Shown one piece after another: positions 1 through 11,985 of a DNA stretch of 64,000 bases. Both the position numbers and the translations under genes were made by a program. Within the stretch, counting starts at the first letter, position 1, and the number at the start of each line of letters is the position of its first letter. Source of the DNA: Callorhinus ursinus (Eukaryota > Chordata > Mammalia > Carnivora > Otariidae); NCBI RefSeq assembly GCF_003265705.1, contig NW_020313044.1, positions 6,313,400 through 6,377,399 on the forward strand, given 5' to 3'. A model generated the notes under the pieces. The model worked only from the letters and a program-made list of their open reading frames with translations. It was not told where the DNA came from and ran no database searches.

Positions 1-854
1 CAACTTGGCACAACTCTGAGGGCTCCTGGAGCAATTGGGCTCCCTGCAGGCTTGGTGGAGGCTGTCACTGGACCCCACAGCTGTTGTACTTCTGCTGTGC
101 ACCCGCTTCTAGCTTCCCTTCCACGGGTATTGATCCCACAGGCACTCCTTAAGAATCATCCTACACATGGGGGGGAAGCCGGCGGGGGGGGAGAATCTGT
201 TCTTCCTAAAGAAATCCCTTCAGATATAGCTAATGGTGTTTGGTGATATACCTGCAGTATTGTTTGTAGAGTTGTTTTGTCTTAAGGACAAAAGACGGTA
301 CACATGAGTTGTACTGCAGCAAATCAGCAAAAGGGATCTGAGTTGGATATATCTGAAAGTATTTCGAAAGTTATGTTCAAGACCAACACCTGAGCTTTGT
401 GTAGGGTAAATAAGACTTTGTGTTTATGAGCCTTCCAGCTAATTTGATGTTTTTTCCTCTGGCATGCCCAGCAATGTTTAGACTTTGAATATTTTTGTAT
501 CAGTTTTCTCCTTTGTAAATGGCATTAACATTGTTACTTGAGGCCTTGTTTCATCAGGTTGGTCTCCTGTGGACTTGAGTTGACAGTGCATCAGATTTGT
601 TGCTAATTTTGTCTGTAGATAGTCTAGCTTCAGCTGTTTATGCTGATGCTACACGTTCATTTATTGAAATTTAACGTTGTATGATGCTTAAGCCACTATT
701 AGGGGAAATAATAAAATAAGCCTTTACCATGTATGGGTGAAAGAAATTTTTAAAAATACAAGATATCTTCTGATTAGCATCTAGCTTATATTAAATTTTT
801 TTAAAAGCTAAGTAAATATATATGTGTGTGTACATATATATATATATGTATATA

Positions 855-901
<47 letters not shown>

Positions 902-1306
902 CTTTTTCTATACACTGAGATGCTCACATGCTTCCCCTTAGAATGGGCAATGTGCAATGCATAACATAGCTGTACATTATCTTTGCAGTTGCATTGAATT
1001 TTATTTTTATTTTGTAAATTTGTATTTAAATAATATTATCATATTTGTGTTATAATAACACTTAAATAATGTTATTGAAATTTGTATTTACATTGTTATA
1101 CAATTTCTAGTACAGTATAGTACATATACCATGAGGTTTGTGCTGAAGCGAATAAGTGAGTTGTTAATGCTGATCCACCCAATGCTGTTCAGAAATCAAT
1201 TGGCTTAGCACTTTCTCATATCCTTAAGTGCATTTAGACTGTCAGGTTAACCTGTGTTAAAACAAAAAACAAAATATATGTATGTACTTTAAAAAAAAAA
1301 AAAAAA
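1..1306. other. AT-rich, 3'-UTR-like stretch ending in an A-run
   Basis: No open frame of note. The first ~200 bases are GC-richer and recall an old interspersed repeat that I cannot name. From ~240 on the DNA is T-rich and non-repetitive, with short polyadenylation-like motifs such as 'aataaaataag' near 707, and it closes with about 17 A's at 1290-1306. That texture fits an mRNA 3' UTR or a processed retrocopy of one on the + strand whose body lies upstream of the window. No source gene was recognised and no target-site duplication can be checked because the left end is missing. It could equally be ordinary AT-rich intergenic DNA. Confidence 0.25.
815..898. repeat. (TA)n/(TG)n compound microsatellite
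   Basis: Alternating TA dinucleotides with interspersed TGTG and TATG units over ~84 bases, ending in a pure (TA) run. Likely length-variable between individuals. Confidence 0.95.
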
Positions 1307-1852
1307 GATCTCCCTTACAGGGAAACAGCAGTTACATGCTTTTTTCCTATACTGCTATAGCAAACCAAGGCATTGATGACAGGTCATGCAAATTGTGCTT
1401 CCCTTTGCAGCGTTTATCAGAGCACTTTAAATAGAGTGTAAGACTGGTATTTATGTGAACTTATACAGAATAACTTAATTCACATCTGTAGAAATACCAG
1501 ATATATTCCGTTGAGGGTTAAAAAACAAAGAATCATCCTCTACACTAAATCCTATCTCCCAAGTCAGTTTCCAGGAAATCCACACGACAGGAGTGGGTGG
1601 TTTCTTCTCTCTTACCTTGAGTCAAGCCAGTGGGTATTCTGGAGGACCCCTGGAGAGCTTGCTTTGTGTCTGCTTGGGTTCAGGAAACACAATAGATTCT
1701 GGTCCCCCATGCCAGAAAAAGCTAAGAACCAGAGACAGCGAAACTGAGAGAGAGTAAACAAGAGAAGGGAAGGGACCCGGCTCTACCGGGAGCGAGGTGT
1801 CCTATGTTGAGGACAGGCAAGTATATGAGGACAGCAGCAATCAAAATGGCGT
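1307..1852. other. Stretch with no recognised feature
   Basis: Mixed-composition DNA between the A-run and the first SINE. No repeat family, gene or conserved motif was recognised. A 78-codon frame at 1511-1747 (+) has no protein-like features I can identify. Confidence 0.5.
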
Positions 1853-1865
1853 AAAGAACAATGAG

Positions 1866-2075
1866 GCGGGGCGCCTGGGTGGCACAGTCAGTTCAGCGGC
1901 TGCCTTTGGCTCAGGTCATGATCTTGGGGTCCTAGGATTAAGCCCCACGGTCGGTCAGGCTCCCTGCTCAGTGGAAAACCTGCTTCCCCCCTCCCTCTGC
2001 CCCATCATCCCCCAAAGCTTGTGCTCTCTCTCTCTCTCTCTCAAATAAATAAATAAAATCTTAAAAAAAAAAAAA
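1866..2075 (+). mobile_element. SINEC (tRNA-derived carnivore SINE), full length
   Basis: Begins with the 'gcgcctgggtggc' head, followed by 'ggctcaggtcatgatc', a CT block, 'caaataaataaataaaatctt' split by the tail, and an A tail. A perfect 13-bp target-site duplication, 'aaagaacaatgag', lies at 1853-1865 and 2076-2088, so both boundaries are secure. A fragment of the RNA polymerase III B box is altered ('ggattaagcc'). The copy is diverged enough to be inactive. Confidence 0.96.
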
Positions 2076-2399
2076 AAAGAACAATGAGACCCTGTGAGCA
2101 ATAGGCCAGGGATGGAGAATACGATTCAACTCAATTCCAACTCCAATAGTTGGTAGTGAATATTAGGGTTGAATAAACAGCTTTACTCTGCATCTGGATT
2201 TAGCGAGAAAGATGTTAAAACTGATGAACAACATCTCTCAGGGTGGCAGGAAGAGGGGGGATTGCAGCACATATTTGCCATTTCTGGAATAGATTCATAT
2301 AGAAAAGAAGCTATATTACTAATTATTTGACATAGAAAGTAAGTAGAACATGATATTCCATCCTCCACGCTATAGCCAGAAGTCAATTTTCAGAAAGGC

Positions 2400-2890
2400 A
2401 CACCTGTTCAAATTACCCCTCTGATGGAAAACCTTCAAAGGCTCCACACTTTAGAATGATCCAGAGGCCCTGCTTGATTTGACTCCTGTTAAATTTGTCA
2501 TGTGCTCCATCTACTAGGTAGTCCCAAGTTACCAAGATACCTACTGGGCCCTACTCAGAGTTACCTTTCCACATTTCTTTCACGTACCGATGTCTTTGCA
2601 CATGGGGGCCTCTCTCTCTGAAGTCCTTGCCCCTCACCGCTCCTGCTTGTTCCTTAATCCCCAGGCTTAGTTATCTTCTCTTTTGAGAGGCCTTTCTGAA
2701 ACACACTTCCTATCCAAAGTTGATCCCACTCCCTTTTTGGGGTATTACTCTATCTTGTATCACAAAGCCTGTGTTAAAATACCTGTTCTTCACTTTTCAA
2801 GTTCCTTGAAGGCAGATATTCTTATTCATCTTTGCTTCCTGTGCTCTTAGCATTGTGGCTGGCACACAAGAAGAACTCAATGTTTTTGAG
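2400..2890 (+). mobile_element. L2 LINE 3' region
   Basis: Carries the typical L2 3' order: a 'cccctcaccgctcctgcttg' stretch, a 'gagaggcctttctga' motif, 'tccttgaaggcagatattctt' in diverged form, then 'gtgctcttagcattgtggctggcaca' split over the end. Ancient, heavily substituted fragment with no reading frame left. Confidence 0.6.
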
Positions 2891-3934
2891 TAAACAAGAA
2901 ATGCCTAGAATCATTAGGGGACCGCTCAGTGAGTGGGTCTGGATTAAAGATGATGCTGAAATTCTTTGACCAAGTGGCTTAGAGAGGACTGTCCATTGCT
3001 TCCCAGGAAAACCCAGAAATCAAATTCCCAGAGGATCCTAAATGGATATTACTACAACTTAGCTTTGAATAGCTGAGAATTTTTATAGCATAGACACTAA
3101 TCCTCCCCATTTGGAATTCTTGCTATTTGAAAAAGGAAATCTCACCTGACAGATGGATTATAATGTTCAAGAAGACTGTATTTGCACAGCTGCAAGAGTC
3201 TTTCCCAAACAAGATGTTTGAACTCTCCTCTATGAAGGAAATTTGATGACCAGATGAAAACATTAGACCATTTAGACAAAGCCTGGAGAACGATAGGAAG
3301 TGCCATGCCCACTGAAGAACATCATTTAGAGAAATCCCCTGAAAGGTTTCCCGTTCCTCTCTGAGGTATGTGTGGGTTTGGGTGTGCACCCATATGTGAA
3401 TGTGTGTGTGTGCAAGTTTCTTTGTGTTTTAAATAAAGCCCTTCAGAATCCACCATGAATCGGGGACAAATGGCAGCCTGGATGTCCAGGTGTCTAGACA
3501 ACCATTAGAAGTCTGGCCACATGATGAACCCCATGCACAGCTCTGAAGCTGTCTAAACACTGTCTTGTGGAGAATGTCCTGGAGTTGTTCCATTAGTTCA
3601 GCTTCTCTTTGCTCTGCAACCACCTCACTGAGTGGAGAACTACAATGACACAATTCAGGAGAAATAACATTTTGGCCACAACTGCCTGGAGCACCTCATA
3701 GAGGAGCTGAATTCACATGTGTAAGTCAGCCAGGATCACTGTAGGATAGACATCAGAAACCTTCCCTACAAGCTGACAGGAGCTGCAAAATTTACGCAGG
3801 GCATCATACATCCAAGGGGTATTTCTAGGGGCAACTCTACTGGCTAAGTGTATGACTGACGTTTTTGAGGTCATTCCCTTTGTGGATTCATGTGTGAAGT
3901 ATGCTTAGCCCCTCCAATTTTTAAATACGAACTA
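2891..3934. other. Stretch with no recognised feature
   Basis: About 1 kb of mixed sequence. Short frames at 3123-3389 (-) and 3429-3653 (-) show no recognisable domain. A small TG-rich patch lies near 3390-3415. Nothing else seen. Confidence 0.5.
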
Positions 3935-3937
3935 TCA

Positions 3938-4210
3938 TAGGGGAAGAGAGGGAAAAATGAAACAAGACGAAACCAGAGAGGGAGACAAACCATACAAGAC
4001 TCTTAATCTCAGGAAACAAACTGAGGGTTGCCGGAGTGGTGGGGGGTGGGAGGGATGGGGCGGCTGGGGGATGGACACTGGGGAGGGTATGTGCTATGGT
4101 GAGTGCTGGCTATTATATAAGACTGATGAATCACAGACCTGTACCCCTGAAACAAATAATACATTATATGTTAATTAACTGAATTTAAATTAAAAAATAA
4201 TAAAATAAAT
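3938..4210 (+). mobile_element. Carnivore L1 3' UTR fragment
   Basis: Shows the L1 3' end seen in carnivores: 'gagacaaaccata', 'aaacaaactgagggttg', a G-rich block, 'gggtatgtgctatggtgag', 'cctgaaacaaataatacatt' and an A-rich tail. It is 5' truncated and more diverged than the copies at 35.7 and 37.9 kb, lacking their second module. Target-site duplications were not clear. Confidence 0.85.
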
Positions 4211-5319
4211 ACTAGGACAAGATTCAAAGATTCACACGAAATTGCCAAATATATTTTACTTTAAAAAAACAAATATGAACTATTTGAGGTTAAGGATCAT
4301 GAGGCAGAGTGTCTTGAACAAGCACGAAAATGGAGCTTTGGGACTTGATGATGTGTTACATTCATATACCATCAAACATGAAAGGAGAGTGAAGGCAGCC
4401 ATGGTGAGAGCTAAGGGGCTCTAGTCTTAAAGATGAAGCTCCTTTAAATAACAATGACAACAGAAGGGTAAGTGGGAATAAAGAGTTATGCTATGCTTTA
4501 CAGTTTCACTTTTTGAAGCTTTCTCTGGTGTCCAGTGCCCTTCTTTGGAACAGGTGTGCTATTTGAAGAATCAAAGCCAACTTTTAAAATATAAAATAAA
4601 AAGAAGTTTGGGCGCACAGAGAAAAGCTGAAAACATGTCCAAATATTCTCTTTCAAAAGGACAAAAAGTCCATGTATCCCAGAATCTTTGGTTCTGTGTA
4701 AACACATCTTTGTCCAATGGCAGAGAGAAAGAGAGAGACAGAGAGAGACATGTATCAAACTCCAGGTTAGAGTCCCCAGCACTCAACATCTGAATGATCT
4801 ATAACAATTACCCTTCGGTAGAAACATCCTAAGAGGTCCAGATACAGCACTGAGATCCAAAAGCAATCCGCTTAAGAGCCCTAAGCACACATGACCTCTG
4901 CTAATCTAGGTACAGAGGAAATGTCTTTATGAAATATTTTTTTGACCAAATGTATTTTCCATTTTATGACAATGAAACTATCTATGAAAATCAAGAACAA
5001 TAGATGTAAGTATGTATTAAAAGGCTTGGAATAAAGAAAAATGGGGAAGGATAACTTTGAAGTTCAAAAGGGTTCGATCCATGACACGGGTGACTGCAGA
5101 TCCAAGATTGAGTTGATGGGTCTGGAAATACTGGTTTTGCACCTATGGAGCCTTTTCCCTTCCATCTTGTTACTTTCTTCTCCCTGCCTTCTTCCTTTTG
5201 AGGGCACTGCAATGCACAGACATTTCTCTGGGCTCATCATTCTTTTGTGCAACCACCTTTCTCCAGCTCTCAGTTCACTCAGTTGGAGCATCCTTGAACC
5301 TACACGATGGCTTCCAGAC
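4211..5319. other. Stretch with no recognised feature
   Basis: Unique-looking DNA. A (GA)-rich patch at ~4724-4750 produces overlapping frames on both strands (4488-4793) that have low-complexity content and no recognised homology. Confidence 0.5.
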
Positions 5320-5697
5320 TATGCACCCCTGGACGTGACCGATGAGAACACTCCATCCCCATGGTGCCAATGACTGGTTCAGGGATGATCATGTGCCCAA
5401 GGCAATGAAAATATACTGACAACTTCTGTAGGAGCTATTGGCAAAAAAGGACTCCCTTCAGGGGTTGCTCATCTGAACAGCCTGCCTGAGAATAAAAGCC
5501 AGTAGGGAGAAAAGATAAACTGAAAGAGGAAGAGGGAAATTGAGCACATGGTTGTGTAGTTTGAGGCCCTAGATGTGCTTTAATCTAGAAACCTCCGTGG
5601 ATTTGCAGTTAAGTAAGCCAATAAATTCCCTTTTTTTATGTAAGGGAGTTTGAGTAGGTTTCTGTCACTTGCCAAAAAAAGTCTTGCCTAATACAGA
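5320..5697 (+). mobile_element. Ancient retroelement 3' end, class uncertain
   Basis: The end reads 'ccaataaattccctttttt' then 'gtttctgtcacttgcc' and 'cctaatacag', a 3' end common to an old mammalian retroelement family. Upstream 'ccatggtgccaatgactggt' and 'agcctgcctgagaataaa' fit the same element. The same family recurs at ~18.4-18.85 kb. Whether it is a MaLR-type LTR or an old L1 3' UTR I cannot decide. Confidence 0.45.
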
Positions 5698-6349
5698 AAT
5701 GCAGAGCAGAGCTGGAAGTTTTTAGCTTGGAACCCAGACAACCTTAACTAAGTTAAATCTGAGAAAACAAGGATTACCTAGGATCCTGCAGTTAGAGTTG
5801 ACTAAAGGGAAGAACATAGTATCTTTGATTTTATACATCCCATGCCAGCCCTCAGATTTTTTACAATGTCATCATCACATTTGCTGGCACCTGGCCTCTT
5901 TTAATACAGCATGGTGCCTTAGTGGATCAATAAACAGCATTTTTACCTAGTTTTTTCTTGTGCCTCCTCTGAGCTTCATGCCATTCCCCCACGCCACTGC
6001 TCCTATCATTCTTACATGGCTCCGTCTTGTTGTTTGCCTTTCTCTAGTGTAACAACTTGTACAGTGTCATAGTTAGATTCTTCCTAACTTATACACCCAT
6101 CCAGATTCATGGCTCTCCCAGACAGCATGTCTATGGGTATATTCCTGGAGCCTAATCTGAGACCTGCCATACTAAATGTTTCAGTGAATTGAATTTGTGG
6201 CTCAACTCAGACTTAGTCTGACCATCACTCAGCACCCAGCCTCTGCCTCCTTGCAACTCTCAGAGACTTTCCTGCCTCTGACCTCAGACTGATGCTTATT
6301 GTTTCCTGGTTGACCTTGTCAGTTATGAAACCCATGCCTATAAGCATGC
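5698..6349. other. Stretch with no recognised feature
   Basis: Mixed sequence preceding the MIR cluster. No gene, repeat or motif recognised. Confidence 0.45.
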
Positions 6350-6530
6350 CTATTTATTTATTGAACATTTACCAAGTAAGCACTTTATGTGCTTTAACCC
6401 ACTCAGCCCTCACAGCGGCAACTACATCTTGCAGATGAGGAGACTGGGCCTGAGAAGTTAAGTGGCTTGCCCAAGGTCACCCCCCTAGTAAGTGAGCGGC
6501 TGGGATTCAACGAGCTCCTAATCATGACCC
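6350..6530 (-). mobile_element. MIR SINE
   Basis: Reverse-strand MIR: '...gcactttatgtgcttta', 'cagatgaggagactgggcc', 'aagtggcttgcccaaggtca'. First of three consecutive MIRs on the same strand. Confidence 0.85.
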
Positions 6531-6549
6531 CCATTTTCAACTTGAGTGT

Positions 6550-6775
6550 TATCAGTTCCTTATGTGCTAAACATGCTCCATTTATATTGATGAATTACCA
6601 TCACAACAACCCAGCTACGTACAATTCTTAGTCCCATTTTTAGGTAAGATAAGAAAATTGAGACTTGGTGAAATTAGTTAAGTCATTTGCCCCAAATCAC
6701 CTGGATGTTGAAGAACTGAGAATAAATCTCAGGATGTTTGAGCCCAGAACCCTGATTCATCAGCCATCCTGTCAA
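6550..6775 (-). mobile_element. MIR SINE
   Basis: Diverged reverse-strand MIR: 'cttatgtgctaaacatgctcc', 'aagaaaattgagacttgg' and 'catttgccccaaatcac'. Confidence 0.7.
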
Positions 6776-6944
6776 ACAGTTGTCTATTAATTGATAGGTG
6801 ATTTCTCTCAGAAGGGTCATCTGCCCTTTAGTTATCATTGTTGTTCTTCTTTTTGTTTAATAGATGTAACAATAACCACTCCACTGGGTTGTCATAAGAG
6901 CTGCAATTTAAGAAGTTCCAAGAGTGTTTGGGGTAAAGTAAAGG

Positions 6945-7170
6945 CTCGACGAATGGTACTGATCATTATTATTTACCAAGTCCTTCCAATGCCAGGCATT
7001 GTCGTAAGTACTTGACATGGATTCATTCTCTCATTGGAGTCCATCAGCCTTGTGAGGGCGGTAAGATGAGAGGCTCATTTTATAGATGTGGAAACTGAGG
7101 CTCAGAAAAATTAAGTAATTTGCCCAAAATCAGAGAGCTAGTTAGTGCCCAAGGCTGCACAGTTAGTTGT
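6945..7170 (-). mobile_element. MIR SINE
   Basis: Reverse-strand MIR: 'atgccaggcattgtcgtaag', 'gatgtggaaactgaggctca', 'taatttgcccaaaatcagag'. Confidence 0.85.
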
Positions 7171-7615
7171 TTGTTAGACTTCCATGGTACTAGCTTTCAC
7201 TGTCTTTCTTACTTTGACAGTTCTGGTGAACTGTCACCAGGTGGACCAGCCTCTTCTTGGGTTCTGCTAGCTCTGGACCTTTTGGTAGTTCCTTAGCCTC
7301 ATGGTCCTTGAGCTTGCACCTCTGCAGCCACAACTCTGGGGAATCAAATGTGGGGAGGAGCAGCTGCTGAAAGGAGAAAGCAAGCACACGTGTGTTGAGC
7401 CCTTACAGCATCTGAGCACCAAGGGCTGGACACATGAAGCTGTTCTACCTGAAGCCACCATGCACCTGGCCAGCTGAAGTGCTCAACGGCTAAAGGTACA
7501 AACCTCTTCTTTACCCCCCCTTCCTGATGCTCCTCACGGGGGTGAACTGGCACAAAAGGAGGAAAGAACTGGAAATTCTCTTGTTAATTTCAACCTTGTA
7601 AATTACTCAGATTGC

Positions 7616-7636
7616 AAAAAAAAAAAAAAAAAAAAC
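7616..7636. repeat. A-run
   Basis: Uninterrupted run of about 20 A's with a short A-rich continuation. No SINE body lies upstream of it, so it is an orphan A-run. Confidence 0.9.
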
Positions 7637-7639
7637 CAA

Positions 7640-9180
7640 AAAAACTCCATGTTGTGTCTAAAAGTGTCTGGCCCAGCTGTCTGTGTAGATTAAATAATCC
7701 AGATGGCTGCATGAGTTCCTACAGCAGAAAAGAAGTAGTTTCACCATAGAGTGAGTCAATCCAGAAAGTTCAGGGATAATAGATTTCTTTACCTTGCATG
7801 ACCCCGTTTCTTCTCTTCTTAGCTTGGCTCACTTAAATTTACTATGCAGTGGCCAAATCTTCACTTCCCTCAGGCTATTTAAATAGCCACAACGTTGCCT
7901 TTTTATATAAAAGCTTAAAAAATCAACAACCGAAATTTGATGGCATTTGGAATAAAGGATTAATCAGTTCTGTCGCCCTCACTTGGGCAGCAAAATCAAG
8001 CCTCTTGTTTCAGGAAATACTGCGAGACGGGATAATTTCCACATTGCCAGGCTGTTTTTCTTCTTAACATCACAGTGGATTTGCTGTGGCAGAGGCTGCT
8101 GCAAACTGCTGGCACCACAACTGGTTACAAAATGTGTCTGCCAAATCCTCTGGGGAGGGAGCCCTGCTGTATTCTTTGACAGTGGGCTTCTTCGCCAGGG
8201 AACAGACCTGCGGAGAAAGAGCCTGTTTCGTCTTCGCCCCTGCACTTGAGCGGAGGGAAATATCAGATTGCCCTTGTGGAAAACAGTGATAGGACTCTCC
8301 ATGCTCTTCTACATCCACTCCTGCTGCTGGGAACTTTCAGCCATCCACTTCCTCTCTGCCTTGTTCCTTGGTGCACACGGCAGCAGAAACCCAAGAAAAT
8401 GCAGATGGCTCACCTTCGCCACTGACGTGCTTAAGAAACACGCCTGACAGTGGGTGCCAGACGCTTTTGAATCCATCACTGTCAAACGCTCCTGCCAAGT
8501 TCCCTTCTAAGATGGAAAAACGTAAAATCAGAAGGACCTAGACAGAGTTCTAAAATGTAATTCTATCTTTCCCCTATAAAATCTCAGATCAGTGTACCAT
8601 ACTCTGCAGGTGATGATTATGCTTTTATTTATTTTGTTTCTCTCCATTCACAGATGTCAATACTTGGTGAGTGGTTTCCAGAAATGTCCTTTATCTGCAA
8701 CTCAAAGCAAGAAGGGAAGGCGGCGCAAAGCACACTAGCATGCTGACAGTTCAGCATTAGAAGCACAGCCCCATGCCAATCGACGCCTGGGTGCCAAGGC
8801 AAGAAGGCAAGGGCACACTATTTGAGGACACATTTGAAAACAAGAAATGGAAGTGTCACAGAACTGACTTTCTCTCTCTTTCTATATCCTAACTCAAAGA
8901 ATCAACCTTTCACCAGGGGAAATAGACAATGATTCAGAGTTAAAGGTGAATGAAGACGGAAATTTTAGTTCACTTCCGAGTGCTTTAGAAGAATGACATT
9001 TTCTTTAACAAAACAAATGAAGAATTTCCTTCTCCAAACTGACTACTGACATTAGTGAGTCACTAGACGGGAAGGAAGGAGCTAAGAGAATGGGATGAGC
9101 ACTACGGCCATCAAAACATTTTTACTCTCAGTTCTATAAATCACTTGATTCTAGTTTTCATTTATTCATGCATATGTACA
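7640..9180. other. Repeat-poor block, possible conserved or regulatory DNA
   Basis: About 1.5 kb without any recognised interspersed repeat and with a scatter of CpGs (7970-8260, 8410-8480) unusual for this window. It contains the 12-base palindrome 'ctatttaaatag' at ~7875 and a TATA-like 'ttatataaaagc' at ~7903. Overlapping frames on both strands (7979-8318, longest 107 codons) show no recognised domain. Function unknown; conservation is the deciding test. Confidence 0.3.
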
Positions 9181-9234
9181 TATTTATATATTCAATGCCA
9201 AAATTTATTATGATCTCAGAAACAAAAATTCTAG

Positions 9235-9455
9235 ATAATTTATTAAGCTCTTACTATGTACCAGCAGCCACTGTATGAAGTGCTTTGCTTGTATTCCATC
9301 CTCTCTGAACACTGTGAAGGAGGTACCATTCTTACCCCCATTTGACAGACAGAAAATGGAAACATTGAGAGATTAAGTCACTTGCCCAAGGTAACACAGC
9401 CGGCAAGTGTTGAGCAAGGTTGTGAACTGAAGTCAGACTGCTTCACTGACATTTG
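9235..9455 (-). mobile_element. MIR SINE
   Basis: Reverse-strand MIR: 'cttactatgtaccagcagcc', 'cacttgcccaaggtaacaca', with 'tgaactgaagtcagactgc' at its far end. Confidence 0.85.
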
Positions 9456-9459
9456 AAAA

Positions 9460-10420
9460 CAACTCTCTTCTCCACGGCCGGGCTGGTGGGGTAGTATTAG
9501 AACAGGGCCTTTGGATCAGGCAGGCAGCTACTCAGTGAGGCATTTCTGCTTCTGAAGAGTTTATTTTTATACCCTTACTGCCTTCTTTACAAGGGTGTTT
9601 TGGGAATGAACAAGGGCAGTATCCTACTGGCGAGAAGAAATGGATGACTCATGATGAAGAAGGAGGGGGGAACACTGTCAAGCCCAAGGATACCATTTTT
9701 CACACTGGAGGAGGTCGTTGAATGCATCACAGGGGAGAAATGGATCTGAGAGGTCACATGGATAATAGTTCCACCTTTGGGGAGGACACCTTGCTGCCAG
9801 AAAAATGATTCAAAAGAATTCTTGCTGCAGCGAGGGGATCAGGTTACTTGTGCTGAACGGCACCCAGGAGCATATGCTTTATTAAGTTGACCAGATGTCC
9901 TGTTTAGTCAGGCCTTGCCAGGTATTTTAATGGTCTTCAAGAGTGTCCTGGAAATAAATCCCCTGGAGCAAGCAGCCTTGGTGGTAAGTCCCCTATTGAC
10001 ATGTTTTTAAGGGCTTTTGGTTACTTTGTGTGTGTTACCATTTGTAATTTTTAAGGTCACCAAATAAGTCAGAGGGCTTGATAGCCTGGCAGTGACTCAA
10101 AGCTCTACATTCCTTTTCTGCCTTAGATTGACTTATTCCAATATTTTTTTCCTGAGTTTTTCTCTTTGCCAGCCTCTAAGGACACACGGGTAAACAAGGC
10201 ATGATCCTTTTCTTCGGGAAGCGAGTTGAGGCCCTATGAATTCTGAGAGAGATCCTCCCCTGCTATTGCCAAGGAGGCTGGGCAAGATGGGGAGTAGACG
10301 GGCTTCCCTCTTCTCCCTTCTCTGATGCTTTGCCCACCCGGCCTCACCTTTCTCTCCTATGTCACTGGTTCTTGACTCTGCACTGGTACAGTGTTAAACG
10401 ATTTCAGATACAAATAAAAA
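9460..10420. other. Mostly unique stretch; possible short DNA transposon at ~9885-10070
   Basis: The piece 9885-10070 begins 'gttgaccagatgtcctg' and ends near 'aaggtcacca', a weak inverted pair. It recalls an old non-autonomous DNA transposon, not classifiable by eye. The rest shows nothing recognised. Confidence 0.25.
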
Positions 10421-10424
10421 ATAG

Positions 10425-10630
10425 TATGAGCTCACACTTTTAAAAGCTCTGCCCGTGGCACGCGTGTCATCCACGTGACAACTCTTTGAGGTAGATTTTG
10501 TCACTGTCTGCATTTCCTACATAAGGAAATTGAGGCACAAGAAGCTAAAAAGCGAGCACACAGTAAAAATGCTCATCCGTGGTCAAACTAGGCTGTTTGG
10601 CTTCAAAGCACATGGTCACAATCACTGCTG
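10425..10630 (-). mobile_element. MIR SINE, diverged
   Basis: Reverse-strand MIR: 'gacaactctttgaggtag', 'aggaaattgaggcacaag' and a terminal 'ggcttcaaagcacatgg'. Confidence 0.7.
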
Positions 10631-10729
10631 TTCGCTGTCTCTGTGGTCATGCTGCCACTCAGAGAATGTCACAAGAGGAAATAAGATAGAAAGAAGCTGA
10701 CGGACAGAAGGGAGAGACTCTAAGCAATA

Positions 10730-10925
10730 AATCATAGCAATAGCTGGCATTTAGTGAGTTTACAGAGGTTGTCTCCAATTCTCCGAGCCTCAAGGCTGGT
10801 TGGATATTATTTTACGTATAAGGAAACTGAGACTGGAAGCAGCTAACCATCAAGTAACTGGGATGTGGAAGAACGCGAATTTGAATCCAGGCCCGCTTCA
10901 CCTGCTTCTGCTCCTCTTACTGCAC
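10730..10925 (-). mobile_element. MIR SINE
   Basis: Reverse-strand MIR: 'ataaggaaactgagactgg', 'atttgaatccaggcccgc'. Confidence 0.75.
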
Positions 10926-10929
10926 CATC

Positions 10930-11830
10930 CTGCTTCCTGGTGACAAGCAGAGTGGCACAGAACGGGAGGACAAATTCTGCCTCAAAACAGAAAACACGAC
11001 CACTGAGATGATTAAGCTGAAACTACAATTTCACAGAGAACACCAGAACTAGACAATCTTAGAAAGCACGCAATAATACCTTTTGCCTAATGATTTTAAA
11101 CTCTGGTAATATTCCCATTAAATGTTAGGTGGGAGGCAAGTTTGGGGATTGGAATGACCGGTGCCTACCCCCACCACTCCCGAAGAAAATACAGCTAGAG
11201 AAAATTTGGCTTGAAAATCTAAATGTTGATCCAAGCACTAGAAAGACTCTAGCGTATGAAGACGTCACAGGCTCGTTCATTAAATGAGGCCTCTGCCTTG
11301 GAAATCATCTTGCTGGCTCAACGCCAGCATGCTGCCTTGTTTGCCCATGTCAGCCAGGTCATCCTGTGTTCCATCTGGGGAACTTCTCCGGACTGAAGGG
11401 CTGGAAACAGCTCCTGGACCATGGAGCCAGGAGTGGTGGAGTCTTACTGCCTCCTTGGTGATGCAAGTTGTCAAAATTGTCATTTGCAGCCCCAGACCGA
11501 GTTGTGGTTAATAGAAAATCATTTCACTGTTTGTACAGATACACATAGACACACAGACACACACACATGCTACATGGAGAAACCACAGCCTCTGCTCTCA
11601 CTCTGACGATGTTCTACCTGTTCTAAGCCTTGCACAGACCTGCCACCAGCCTTACATATCATCATCTGACTTACTCAATGTATGTCTTCACTTGTCTGAG
11701 TCTCTCTCAGCTATAGATATATTTTTTTCATTTCTTTTGTGAAAACAGTTTTGCCTTAGAGGAGCTGAACTCCTCTAGCCCATTCCATAAAGGCAAGGAA
11801 ACATGAGAATAAGAACAGACCACAATAATA
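10930..11830. other. Stretch with no recognised feature
   Basis: Short overlapping frames at 11280-11606 on both strands have no recognised product. A small ACAC patch lies at ~11540-11567. Confidence 0.45.
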
Positions 11831-11834
11831 ATTG

Positions 11835-11985
11835 AGCACACACACTCCGGCATATACTGAGCTAAGTACTTCACGTGAATTAGCTCATTTAATCCACACA
11901 AAAGCCCTAACGAGATAGATACTATTGCTAACCCCATATTCTAGGTTATGCGACTTGCCCAAAGCACACACCGACTCCGCTGGGA
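11835..11985 (-). mobile_element. MIR SINE
   Basis: Reverse-strand MIR: 'ctgagctaagtacttcacg', 'tagctcatttaatccacaca', 'cgacttgcccaaagcac'. Confidence 0.75.

Noticed and set aside
4488..4793. 101-codon plus-strand frame overlapping 94- and 72-codon minus-strand frames
   Set aside because: Frames on both strands over a GA-rich patch, with no recognised protein.
7979..8318. Overlapping frames of 67-107 codons on both strands
   Set aside because: No recognised domain, no splice context, and frames on opposite strands compete; kept only as part of a repeat-poor block.
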